Shown: positions 1-7,632 of the stretch, in pieces | Layout of the letters: each line of letters begins with the position of its first letter | Position numbering within the stretch: the first letter of the stretch is position 1 | Assembly: GCA_934667795.1 (NCBI GenBank) | Contig: CAKUMP010000007.1 | Coordinates: 1 to 24,165 of the forward strand | DNA: 24,165 nucleotides | Source of the DNA: an uncultured Chthoniobacterales bacterium | Lineage (GTDB): Bacteria > Verrucomicrobiota > Verrucomicrobiia > Chthoniobacterales > CAKUMP01 | Reading direction: 5' to 3' | The notes under the pieces: generated by a model | Database searches by the model: none | What the model saw: only the letters and a program-made list of their open reading frames with translations | What the model was told of the DNA's origin: nothing | Translations under genes and position numbers: made by a program

Positions 1-619
1 CAAATGGTAATGGGCCGATTCCCGGATTTTCCTGAATCCAGTTCAACACCTGCGCCAGACGTGGGTCTTCATGAGTGGTCATCGTCATCGTACCTTCGTT
101 AGAAGCTGCGTACTCAAAAAGCACATTTACAAACTCATTTAACCGCGACTTTACCGCCAGCACTTCCGGCAACGTTAAATTCATGCGGCTTAAATGATAT
201 TCCCCATCCTTATTTTTTTTCAATGCCGTACACACGCGTGAGGCGAGCCTGCGCAATGGCGGACAAGTATCTTCATCTCCCATAATCGGATGAGGCAAAA
301 ACAACAGAGGCAAGCCATTCGGCCAATGCGCAAAGAAATTCATGGAAATAATCCGACTGTCCGCAGCAAACGCTTGAACCCGCCTGATATTAGAAGGAAT
401 AAATACCCATTCGCCAGCACTGACATGAAATGTCTCACCCGGAGTTTCAAGCTTTACCTCACCTGAATCAAACCACCACCATGTGTAGTAAGGATGCGTA
501 TATGCTCCCCAGCGTGAAACGACTTTCCCCTGGTAAATGACCATCGGAGAAATCTGAATTCCTTCCACTTCATTCCAGGAATATACTGAAGAAAACCATG
601 ACTGCTGATCGGAGGGCAT
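1..619 (-). CDS. AraC-family transcriptional regulator, N-terminal part (C-terminus beyond left edge)
   Basis: The reverse strand is open from an ATG at 619 to the window edge, about 206 codons, starting MPSDQQSWFSSVYSW. The first part reads as a cupin-like sensor domain, with a YYTWWWF stretch, GETFHVSAGEWVFIPSN and a later NFFAHWPNG. A helical linker follows. The last visible residues (EDPRLAQVLNWIQENPG) match the start of an AraC-type helix-turn-helix domain; the DNA-binding helices themselves lie outside the window. It is divergent from the secreted-protein gene at 701, and the 81-bp gap holds several TACNGTA sites, so it is a likely local sugar-responsive regulator and may control its own gene. 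A later in-frame ATG exists at 544, but the conserved cupin start favours 619. The family call is firm; the ligand is unknown. Confidence 0.85.
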   Translation of the reverse strand, partial: MPSDQQSWFSSVYSWNEVEGIQISPMVIYQGKVVSRWGAYTHPYYTWWWFDSGEVKLETPGETFHVSAGEWVFIPSNIRRVQAFAADSRIISMNFFAHWPNGLPLLFLPHPIMGDEDTCPPLRRLASRVCTALKKNKDGEYHLSRMNLTLPEVLAVKSRLNEFVNVLFEYAASNEGTMTMTTHEDPRLAQVLNWIQENPGIGPLPF

Positions 620-625
620 TATTAA

Positions 626-654
626 AATATACTGTATATTCTAAAATTAAACAA
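626..654 (-). promoter_or_regulatory. Candidate promoter of the AraC-type regulator, near-leaderless
   Basis: Read on the minus strand, TTGTTT (654-649) and TATATT (631-626) are separated by exactly 17 bp, a good sigma-70-like arrangement. The -10 box ends six bases before the ATG at 619, so transcription would start at or next to the start codon. That predicts a leaderless mRNA, consistent with no Shine-Dalgarno sequence there. The -10 box lies inside the AATATACTGTATATT palindrome, so a protein bound there would block this promoter. This is inferred from sequence only. Confidence 0.5.
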
Positions 655-701
655 CTCATTACAGTAGCATTTTATGATTTCTTCTATAAAAATGTACTGT
701 A
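626..701. promoter_or_regulatory. Cluster of three TACNGTA sites in the divergent control region
   Basis: TACTGTA occurs at 630-636 and 695-701 and TACAGTA at 660-666. All three have the form TAC-N-GTA, a 7-bp palindrome with a free centre. The first is embedded in a longer near-perfect palindrome, AATATACTGTATATT (626-640). Centre spacings are about 30 and 35 bp. A related site, AAAATATACCGTAAAT, precedes the paralogous gene at 7009. The simplest reading is an operator array for the adjacent AraC-type regulator or another dimeric repressor. The binding protein is not shown by the sequence. Confidence 0.55.
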
Positions 702-1258
702 TGAAATTTATTTCCACATCCCTCCTCGTGATTTGTTTTTTCCTTTTTCAGTCATCCATTTTCTCTCAGGAAAATGGCAATGCACCTGCATTTTCGGATA
801 TTTATCTTTTCAATGAAAAAACAGATGCAGAACTTCCGGATGCCTGGGAATTTAACCCTGCCTATCCGGGAGAATCTTCCATTAAAGAAGAAAATGAGGA
901 GCGTTTTCTCCTTCTGGAAACGATTTCCGAAAAACATGCAGGCATCCTTCTGAAAAAAAGTTTAACCCGCGATGCTCCGATCTATCGTCTGGTCATCATC
1001 GCCAGAGGGGGTGGACTCATCGAATTCGGATTCTCTCTCTGGACCGACAAAAAATGGATTATGTCCAAACTCAGCAAACGTTTACCCTTACATTCAGACT
1101 GGAACGAATATGAAGTCACTCTCGAAATCCCGGAAAGCATTCTTTCCCAGGATAGGAACGAAGAACAATTTGTTCAAAAACTTATTCCCAGTATTTATGT
1201 ACATCGGGGATATGCAGAAATCAAATCTCTGACCATCGAAGGTTATTACAATCCGTAA
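701..1258 (+). CDS. Small secreted protein, paralog of the 7009-7572 product
   Basis: About 185 residues. The chosen start gives MKFISTSLLVICFFLFQSS, a typical signal peptide, ending near IFSQ. Upstream in-frame ATGs at 674 and 692 would only add a poor N-terminal extension; no start has a Shine-Dalgarno sequence, and a TATAAA at 685-690 suggests a very short leader. The mature part aligns along its length with the protein at 7009. Shared blocks are YRLV-x2-ARG-x-GLIEFGFSL, SKLS-K/R-RLPL, YEVTLEIPE, L-x-PSIY and AEIKSLTIE. The alternating hydrophobic pattern suggests an all-beta fold resembling a carbohydrate-binding module, but I do not recognise a named family. It is the first gene divergent from the AraC-type regulator and precedes the GH38-like gene by 44 bp, so it probably belongs to the same glycan-use module. 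Confidence 0.8.
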   Translation: MKFISTSLLVICFFLFQSSIFSQENGNAPAFSDIYLFNEKTDAELPDAWEFNPAYPGESSIKEENEERFLLLETISEKHAGILLKKSLTRDAPIYRLVIIARGGGLIEFGFSLWTDKKWIMSKLSKRLPLHSDWNEYEVTLEIPESILSQDRNEEQFVQKLIPSIYVHRGYAEIKSLTIEGYYNP

Positions 1259-1302
1259 CCTTCATACACATTTTTAACACTTTTTAATATTTCTATATCC
1301 AT

Positions 1303-3249
1303 ATGAATCAGGTTCAGGAAATTCTGGTGGTCCATCATTCGCACACCGACTGGGGATACACGACGCATCAAAGCCTCATCGAGGAAGTCCATTTTCGTTT
1401 TATTGATGAAGCGATACGTCTTTGCGAAGGAAATAAAGATCGCGCGGACTCCATGCGCTATCGCTGGACTTGCGAATGTTCCTGGGTAGTAAGAGGATAC
1501 CTCAAAAAACGCTCGCCGCAGATGCGTCAGAAATTTCTGGAATGTGTTGCACGCGGAGACATTGAAGTTGCGGCATTGCCGCTGCAACCTACTCCACTGG
1601 CAGATGTGCGTACGATTCGGGCTTCGCTTCGTATTCTGGAGGAATTGCGCGCGGAAGGGATTCCTGTTTCGGTTGCACTTGGGTGTGACATTAATGGTCT
1701 TAATTGGCCGTGGGCGGATGCGCTTCTGGATGGCGGAGTGGATGCTTTATGTATGGCGATGAATTTTGTGTGTGGCGGTGGACTGCCACGCTGGACGCAT
1801 TTCCGATGGAAAACCCCCTCCGGGCGACTGTTGCCCTGCTGGCAAGGGACCCATTATAATCAGGGGGCTTACTGGGGGTTGAATCATGAGGCATACCCTA
1901 TTGCAGAAGTTGCCGGGCTTCGGGTGAAGGAACTCGCAAATGCACCATACGAAAAAATGTTGCTCCAGGTAACCAATATTCCTCCGGACAATATGGGGCC
2001 ACATCCACGATATCTTCAAAACCTGGAAGAATACAACCAGCTTGCCGAGCAAAATGGCTGGCCAGCAATGCGCACCGCAACACTCGCAGAATGGACTTCA
2101 TGGCTTCAACAGCATGAAGAAGACACGCCCGTTTATACAGGCGACTGGACCGATTGGTGGGCGTCAGGCGTTGGTAGTACTCCCCGGGAAACGGCAGCCT
2201 TGCTCGATGCACAACGCAAAATCACTTTAGCCGAAGATAAAGGACTTCATGCCGAAAAAGCTCTGGAAGTCCGGCAGAAAATTTTCCTGGCAGCAGAACA
2301 CACCTGGGGGGCCAGCACGAATATCACATATCCTTATCGATTGGCATCACAGGCAGGAATGACGGCAAAGAAAAACCTGATTTATGAAGCAGCGTATGCT
2401 GCACATGATGCCTTGCGCGAATCCTTGGGCAAGGATGTGATCATGCACGACCTTCAGTTTGAAAGTTTCGATCCTGCATGGGCAGCGGTGGTGGGAGCAG
2501 AAAGCAACATGGACGGGAAAAACTTTTTTGTTTCTTCTTCCGAAAAATCCGACCCGGCACCCTGGCAGGATTTGCTGGGAGAAAACTTTGGGCAAGTCTT
2601 GTTGGAAGCTCCGACAGAAAATGGTCGGCGGGACTGGTTTGAAAAAGGTTCTTTTCAGGTGCCTGAAAGCGCAGGCGACTGGCCGGATGGAACTAAACTT
2701 CATCGCAAGGTTCTAAGCAATGCACAAATAAAACAGACTGAAAATGGCAGCGAGTTGTATGTGGAAGTTTTATTCTCGCTCGATTACACGCAGGATCCCC
2801 GGGCGATTTATATTTTGTTTCCCTTTAAACAGAAAGCGGAAAAAGTATCGGCCGATGTGGGAGGTGTCTGGGCAGATCCTCGGCATGAACAAATCCCCGG
2901 TTCTTGTGTCAATTGGTGGACATTGCACCAAGGCGTTTTTCTTCGCAGTGGACAAGCGGGCTTGTTGTGGACACCGTGGGACGCTCCGCTGACCATGTTT
3001 GATGCGCCTTGCGCAGCGCCACCCAAAGAAAAAAATATTCTGGAACCACCCACGCTTGTTTCCTGGGCGTTGAACACGTATTGGTTTACAAATTTCCCTG
3101 GACTAAGTGGGGGGGAATATCGTTTTCGTTACCGGCTGAAATACTGGCCTATTGCACCTGGACCCGACGCCATAGATGCTTATTCCCGCGCAAATCCGTT
3201 GCCGGAATATCCACTGGCGGCTCCTGTAAAAATATCCGTGTCTTCATAG
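1303..3249 (+). CDS. GH38-like (alpha-mannosidase-related, DUF5054-like) glycoside hydrolase, cytosolic
   Basis: 648 residues with no signal peptide, unlike most neighbours. The N-terminus has HHSHTDWGYT (residues 11-20), matching the metal-binding H-x-D of GH38-type barrels (H14, D16). ALGCDING places D129 where GH38 has its aspartate nucleophile and metal ligand, and EHTWG supplies a candidate late histidine (H333). CECSW near residue 60 occupies the usual substrate-side strand. The C-terminal half (about 400-648) is beta-rich, as in GH38 proteins. At 648 residues it is shorter than classical alpha-mannosidases, so a DUF5054-like subfamily with another specificity is as likely as mannosidase activity. 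Its predicted cytosolic location suggests it acts on imported oligosaccharides. The start is the first ATG of the conserved strand; no ribosome binding site is evident. Confidence 0.75.
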   Translation: MNQVQEILVVHHSHTDWGYTTHQSLIEEVHFRFIDEAIRLCEGNKDRADSMRYRWTCECSWVVRGYLKKRSPQMRQKFLECVARGDIEVAALPLQPTPLADVRTIRASLRILEELRAEGIPVSVALGCDINGLNWPWADALLDGGVDALCMAMNFVCGGGLPRWTHFRWKTPSGRLLPCWQGTHYNQGAYWGLNHEAYPIAEVAGLRVKELANAPYEKMLLQVTNIPPDNMGPHPRYLQNLEEYNQLAEQNGWPAMRTATLAEWTSWLQQHEEDTPVYTGDWTDWWASGVGSTPRETAALLDAQRKITLAEDKGLHAEKALEVRQKIFLAAEHTWGASTNITYPYRLASQAGMTAKKNLIYEAAYAAHDALRESLGKDVIMHDLQFESFDPAWAAVVGAESNMDGKNFFVSSSEKSDPAPWQDLLGENFGQVLLEAPTENGRRDWFEKGSFQVPESAGDWPDGTKLHRKVLSNAQIKQTENGSELYVEVLFSLDYTQDPRAIYILFPFKQKAEKVSADVGGVWADPRHEQIPGSCVNWWTLHQGVFLRSGQAGLLWTPWDAPLTMFDAPCAAPPKEKNILEPPTLVSWALNTYWFTNFPGLSGGEYRFRYRLKYWPIAPGPDAIDAYSRANPLPEYPLAAPVKISVSS

Positions 3250-3277
3250 ACTATAACATTCTTGTCTTAATCGACAT

Positions 3278-3305
3278 CCATCTGCGGATCAATTCTTCAG
3301 TTTTT
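3278..3305 (+). repeat. Copy 1 of a dispersed ATCTGCGGAT-type repeat
   Basis: CATCTGCGGATC followed by AATTCTTCAGTTTT, immediately upstream of the 3328 gene. Related copies lie at 8674-8715, upstream of the 8821 gene, and at 18813-18864, inside the 5' end of the 18762 gene. All three share a CTGCGGATC or CTACGGATC core followed by a pyrimidine-rich TTCTG/TTCAG-TTTT tail. This copy is the shortest and is the least certain member. Confidence 0.45.
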
Positions 3306-3327
3306 CAAAACTCCACAATTTAACATT

Positions 3328-6300
3328 ATGAACACTTTCCCCCGGATTCTTGCGCTCATCCAAATAGGACTCACCAGTCTCTGCGCCACAGAGGTTTCTG
3401 AAAATACGGTTCTCCCTGATATGGAAGCCGAAATTCTGCAGCACCTTCAACAAAATGATCTTGCGAAATTTGAATTTAACCCCTGGCTGAAAGTCCGTGC
3501 ATCTTCCGGAAAACCAGATGTTTTGTTTCATCAAAAAGTCACCGGCGCTTCCTGGAGCACATCCCAATTACCTGCTTCCATTGAAATTAATCTCGGCAAA
3601 CCATTTTCTGTCAGCGCCTTCTATGTCGAAGATACTGTCTGGCAAAACCATGGTGCTGGCGCATACGAAATTCTCGTTTACGATGCTGCTCAAAACAATT
3701 TTGTTCCTACTAACCCGCCCGCCCGGTTCGAAATGGTCACCGAAATGAACGGGCATCGAAAAATTCTTTCTTTCACCCCCGTCGTCACCGAGAAAATCAA
3801 GTTCATCGCAAAAAAGGGACGCGGCAAACAGGCAGACGCTTTCTTTCTAAAACGGCTTTCTGTCCTGCCGGAATTCACTCCTGGATTAAAATATTACCAG
3901 GATTTTTTAATTGCAAATTATGAAGCCTCGCCCGCCGAAAGCAACTGGATCGGACAATGGATCTGGGATGCAGATGTGCGCGCTAAAAGCGTTTCTTTCA
4001 GAAAAGACTTCGAAGTCGAGGGAGAAATTGAATCTGCTGACATCCAGGGGAATGCAAAAAATGACATCCATATCAAAATCAATAACTCCAGCATATATAA
4101 CGGCGCCGGGAATCCTACGCTTGCTCTCCGCGGTATGGAAGAGCACTTCCAGCCAGGCAGCAACCGCATCACAATCGATGTTGCCAATCATCAATGGCCC
4201 GGCGGACTGATTCTGGAAGTATTGCTTCGTATGAAAGACGGACGCCGGATCATTTTAGCCACAGACGAAACATGGCTGACCAGTCAGGTAAAAAATGAAT
4301 GGGTCTCTACAAATCGCGCAAAACTCCTGACAAAAGATATCACCAGTCGCTGGCGCAACCAACCGGTCTATGACTTTTCACGTCCTGAAATAAAAATTCT
4401 CACCGCAGACATTCCTTCACAAGTCGCAGCAGGAGAAACCTTCACCGCAAAGCTGAACATCGTCCCATCCAAAGAAGAAAGTTTACCCAAGCAAGTAAAA
4501 ATCAACCTCTTGGACGCTGAAGGTGTCTCTGCAATCGAAACAAACGCGACGGCGGCTGCAGATATCAACAACAAAACGCTCCCCCAAAGTCCCCAAAGTC
4601 CCCAAAGTCCCCCTTCCGATACCCAGACGCTCACACTCACTTTTTCCGCTTCCCGGTATTTATTACCTGGAAAATATACCCTGCTGGCATCCGGGTTCAT
4701 TTTCCCCGTCAACAAAGACAACAGCATCGGAAGTATTGAAATTCTTCCCCCAAAAGAACCCGTAACAAATATTGACGTAAAGGTGCAGAAAGGAAAAAAC
4801 GGCCAGCCGGCAATCTTTATCGACGAAGAACCTGTGCATGGCATGTTTTCCTATTATTATAATTCCATGGAAGAAGCCCGGGGCATGCGGGATGCTGGAG
4901 TCCGTCTATCTGTTGTTTCCCCCTCTCGGATTTCGAGATCGTGGTGGAAAGGATACGGCGAATATGACCTGGCAGGTTATGAGAAACTGTTGCGTGAAAT
5001 TCTGGAAATGAATCCAGACACGTATCTGGTCCTGGAAATCGGCATAGACCTATATTTGTCCTGGTGGTTAAAACAGCACCCGGAAGAAAGAGTTTTGCTC
5101 TCCAATGGAGAATTGTGTCCGTCCTATGCAGCCAGTTCAGCCGATTCATTTGCTTCTGAAATCGGTTTGAGAGATTCCAAAAAATTTGTGTATGACATTG
5201 TCAGTCATTTTGAAAACTCTCCCTTTCGGGAAAAAATTATGGGGTATCGTTTCATGAAAGGTGGTGGCGGAGAATGGTATATGTGGTATCCAAAACATGT
5301 AAACAGCTTCCTGCTGGTTCCCCCGTTCGCCGACCACAGCAAGCCGATGATCCACGCATTCCAAAAATACCTGCAAACCAAATATGGCAACATCGAAAAT
5401 CTTGCAAACGCCTGGAACCGGGACGTCTCCGATTTCAAATCCATCGCGATCCCGTCCGATGAAGAAATCATGCAAAGCGGTTTTGGTGTTTTTCGGGATT
5501 TGCAAAAGGAACAGCCTGTCGTGGATTATTTTGAAGCACTTGCAGACATCAATACGAACTACATTGAAACTGTTTTAAAAAGTGCACGTGATGCCAGCAA
5601 CGGAAAAAAATTCCTGAATATATTTTACGGCTATACTTTTGAATTTTGGGAACCGCGCCAGGTATTCAGTGGGCATATGGGGTTAAACAAACTGCTTAAC
5701 AGTGGGCTTCTGGATTCGCTTAGTGCTCCACATGCTTACTTCAATCGTCATGCCGGCGGCACCGGCGCATTCATGTTACCAGTCGATTCCATCCGTCATA
5801 AAGGCATGCTCTATTGGGACGACTCCGATTTCCGCACGCATCTTTCCACGATCAATTCCCCACACGATTACCTTCCTCAGGATTCTGTCAGCACGATGTG
5901 GCGCAACTTTATGATCATGTCACAGAAGAATTTTGCCTATCAATGGCATCCATTTGGGCAATGGTTCAGTGGTCCCGAAATTCTTGACGCCATTGGAGAC
6001 ATGAACAAATTGGCTGATCAATTTATCACGGAGGAAAAAGGGACAGAAGAACCACTTCTTGTGCCGGAAAAAGAGCGCATTGCCATTGTCGTCAGTGAGA
6101 AAGCGCCTTTTGTCATGGGGCTGGAAACAAAGCCTACCCTGATTTATTACCTGCTCACGCTTCAAAGAGAAGTTTTTCCGGATATTGGTGCGCCTTTCGA
6201 CATGCTTTTACTGGAAGAGCTCCTGGAGCGCGAGGAAATGCATTACAAAGCGTATGTGTTTCTCAATGCATTTTCTCTAACGGAAAAACAACGGCATATC

Positions 6301-6918
6301 ATCAAGGAAAAACTTCAGAAAGACGGAAATGTCCTGACGTGGGTCTATGCGCCCGGAATTTATCAGGATCAGGAATTTGGAGAAACTTTCATGAAGGACC
6401 TTACCGGAATTTCTCTCAAAATAGATGAATCAGAAAAACCGTTACAGGTGAAAATTAATAATACCGAACACCCGCTGACATCGTTTTCCAGCACCGAGGA
6501 CATTTTTGGTAATAGAGGAGAAAAAGTGTCTCCGATTATTTATAGTGATGATGCGGAGGCAATCAGTCTCGGCACTTTGGTATCCGGAAAGCAATCCGGA
6601 ATTGCGGTAAAAGACATGGGAGACTGGACATCTGTTTTCGTTGCAGTTCCCGGCCTGCCCGCATCTCTCCTGCGCGGAATCTGCAAGCTCGCGGGCGTCC
6701 ATCTTTACAGCACCCAGAATCTGGCCATGTACCCCAATCGCAGACGTCTGACAATTTATCCAGCTCAATATACTTCTACCGAAATCAACTTTCCCGAAAA
6801 AGTAAAACTGTTTGACGTCATGAATAACTCCTGGACAGGTGAGGATTTCTCAGAAAAACACCATCTGAATTTACACACCAATAAACCGTATATTTATCAA
6901 TTGCACTACCAGGAGTAA
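3328..6918 (+). CDS. Large secreted multidomain GH42-like glycoside hydrolase with discoidin-like domain
   Basis: 1196 residues. Residues 1-20 form a signal peptide (MNTFPRILALIQIGLTSLCA). Residues about 45-190 resemble an F5/8 type C (discoidin) carbohydrate-binding domain. Residues about 205-345 look like the beta-sandwich seen at the N-terminus of GH2 and rhamnosidase-type enzymes (WIGQWIWDAD, then the RKDFEVEG strand). An Ig-like region follows and carries a (PQS)3 tract at 419-427. Residues about 490-870 read as a TIM barrel of GH42/GH5-like type; GGGGEWYMW puts E649 at a candidate acid/base position, and YWDDSD (829-834) is near the expected nucleophile strand. Residues about 925-1050 resemble the glutamine-amidotransferase-like domain that follows the barrel in GH42 enzymes. 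The substrate is not readable from sequence. It shares its general plan with the 19952 product, without obvious close identity. Confidence 0.7.
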   Translation: MNTFPRILALIQIGLTSLCATEVSENTVLPDMEAEILQHLQQNDLAKFEFNPWLKVRASSGKPDVLFHQKVTGASWSTSQLPASIEINLGKPFSVSAFYVEDTVWQNHGAGAYEILVYDAAQNNFVPTNPPARFEMVTEMNGHRKILSFTPVVTEKIKFIAKKGRGKQADAFFLKRLSVLPEFTPGLKYYQDFLIANYEASPAESNWIGQWIWDADVRAKSVSFRKDFEVEGEIESADIQGNAKNDIHIKINNSSIYNGAGNPTLALRGMEEHFQPGSNRITIDVANHQWPGGLILEVLLRMKDGRRIILATDETWLTSQVKNEWVSTNRAKLLTKDITSRWRNQPVYDFSRPEIKILTADIPSQVAAGETFTAKLNIVPSKEESLPKQVKINLLDAEGVSAIETNATAAADINNKTLPQSPQSPQSPPSDTQTLTLTFSASRYLLPGKYTLLASGFIFPVNKDNSIGSIEILPPKEPVTNIDVKVQKGKNGQPAIFIDEEPVHGMFSYYYNSMEEARGMRDAGVRLSVVSPSRISRSWWKGYGEYDLAGYEKLLREILEMNPDTYLVLEIGIDLYLSWWLKQHPEERVLLSNGELCPSYAASSADSFASEIGLRDSKKFVYDIVSHFENSPFREKIMGYRFMKGGGGEWYMWYPKHVNSFLLVPPFADHSKPMIHAFQKYLQTKYGNIENLANAWNRDVSDFKSIAIPSDEEIMQSGFGVFRDLQKEQPVVDYFEALADINTNYIETVLKSARDASNGKKFLNIFYGYTFEFWEPRQVFSGHMGLNKLLNSGLLDSLSAPHAYFNRHAGGTGAFMLPVDSIRHKGMLYWDDSDFRTHLSTINSPHDYLPQDSVSTMWRNFMIMSQKNFAYQWHPFGQWFSGPEILDAIGDMNKLADQFITEEKGTEEPLLVPEKERIAIVVSEKAPFVMGLETKPTLIYYLLTLQREVFPDIGAPFDMLLLEELLEREEMHYKAYVFLNAFSLTEKQRHIIKEKLQKDGNVLTWVYAPGIYQDQEFGETFMKDLTGISLKIDESEKPLQVKINNTEHPLTSFSSTEDIFGNRGEKVSPIIYSDDAEAISLGTLVSGKQSGIAVKDMGDWTSVFVAVPGLPASLLRGICKLAGVHLYSTQNLAMYPNRRRLTIYPAQYTSTEINFPEKVKLFDVMNNSWTGEDFSEKHHLNLHTNKPYIYQLHYQE
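4582..4608 (+). repeat. In-frame 9-bp tandem repeat, CCCCAAAGT x3
   Basis: Three perfect copies of CCCCAAAGT, followed by more C residues, inside the 3328 gene. Nine is a multiple of three, so the array encodes PQS-PQS-PQS without disturbing the frame. It lies in a low-complexity linker of the Ig-like region, where variation in copy number would be tolerated. Confidence 0.9.
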
Positions 6919-6933
6919 TCACAAAAAATTGCG

Positions 6934-6949
6934 AAAATATACCGTAAAT
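6934..6949. promoter_or_regulatory. TACNGTA operator candidate before the 7009 gene
   Basis: AAAATATACCGTAAAT matches the site in front of the AraC-type regulator (AAAATATACTGTATAT, 625-640) at 14 of 16 positions and contains TACCGTA at 6940-6946. It lies about 60 bp upstream of the ATG at 7009 and upstream of a candidate -35 box. The shared site ties the two paralogous small-protein genes to one regulator. Confidence 0.5.
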
Positions 6950-6974
6950 CCATAACCTGTACATTCAAAGAATT

Positions 6975-7002
6975 TTGAAATAACCATTTTGCCCATTAGA
7001 AT
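6975..7002 (+). promoter_or_regulatory. Candidate promoter of the 7009 gene, leaderless
   Basis: TTGAAA (6975-6980) and TAGAAT (6997-7002) are spaced by 16 bp. The -10 box ends six bases before the ATG at 7009, so the transcript would begin about at the start codon. This supports 7009 as the start despite the absence of a Shine-Dalgarno sequence, and mirrors the arrangement at the AraC-type gene. Confidence 0.45.
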
Positions 7003-7008
7003 ACTTTT

Positions 7009-7572
7009 ATGACTTATTATCGTATCCCCCACATTATGAGTTCACTGGTCTGCCTGGCATTTGTTTATTTTACAAACATTTCCCATGGTTCAGATGAATC
7101 CACATTTGAATTTGAATTTACGGAATCCGAAACGGCAGGGATTCCTGAAGGCTGGATGATGAACCACACCTATCCCGGTGAAGTTTCTCTGGTCGTAAAA
7201 AAAGAACAGGAGAAAGAAGTGGGTATTGTAAGAATTGCTTCTATTCCTGATTCCGAACGCCCGATAGGAATTTTGAGAACGGAAGGAATCGAGAAACAGG
7301 CACCCCTTTATCGGTTGGTGCTGGAAGCGCGCGGTGAAGGTCTGATTGAATTTGGATTTTCACTTTCTTCAGGAGAGCGCTGGCTCGCATCCAAACTCAG
7401 TCGTCGCCTGCCACTGGAAGGCACCTGGACCATTTATGAGGTAACCCTCGAAATTCCCGAATTCTTCAGCAAAGGAGACGCAGAAGAACTCGAAGTCACC
7501 ACACTTACTCCAAGCATCTATATGTGGAATGGCCACGCAGAAATTAAAAGCCTTACCATCGAAAAACAATAA
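7009..7572 (+). CDS. Small secreted protein, paralog of the 701-1258 product
   Basis: 187 residues. The N-terminus (MTYYRIPHIMSSLVCLAFVY) ends in a hydrophobic stretch and a plausible cleavage after NISHG, so it is exported; an internal ATG at 7036 would leave a shorter signal peptide. The mature protein repeats every conserved block of the 701 product: YRLVLEARGEGLIEFGFSL, SKLSRRLPL, YEVTLEIPE, L-x-PSIY and AEIKSLTIE. These are clear paralogs, not fragments of one another. The fold is predicted all-beta and the function is unknown; a glycan-binding accessory role is a reasonable guess from context. It follows the GH42-like gene by 90 bp, with its own candidate promoter and operator in the gap. 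Confidence 0.8.
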   Translation: MTYYRIPHIMSSLVCLAFVYFTNISHGSDESTFEFEFTESETAGIPEGWMMNHTYPGEVSLVVKKEQEKEVGIVRIASIPDSERPIGILRTEGIEKQAPLYRLVLEARGEGLIEFGFSLSSGERWLASKLSRRLPLEGTWTIYEVTLEIPEFFSKGDAEELEVTTLTPSIYMWNGHAEIKSLTIEKQ

Positions 7573-7632
7573 TTATTTCTCGCTTCTCTCAAAAACAACA
7601 AAACTCTCAAAACAAAAAAGCAATATACCCCC

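Noticed and set aside
630..666. LexA-type SOS box (TACTGTATAT...ACAGTA)
   Set aside because: The two half-sites are about 30 bp apart, far wider than a LexA box, and the neighbouring genes have no DNA-damage role. The TACNGTA cluster reading explains them better.
598..816. Plus-strand frame of 72 codons overlapping the divergent promoter
   Set aside because: It overlaps the AraC-type gene start and the signal-peptide gene in another frame and has no recognisable protein features.
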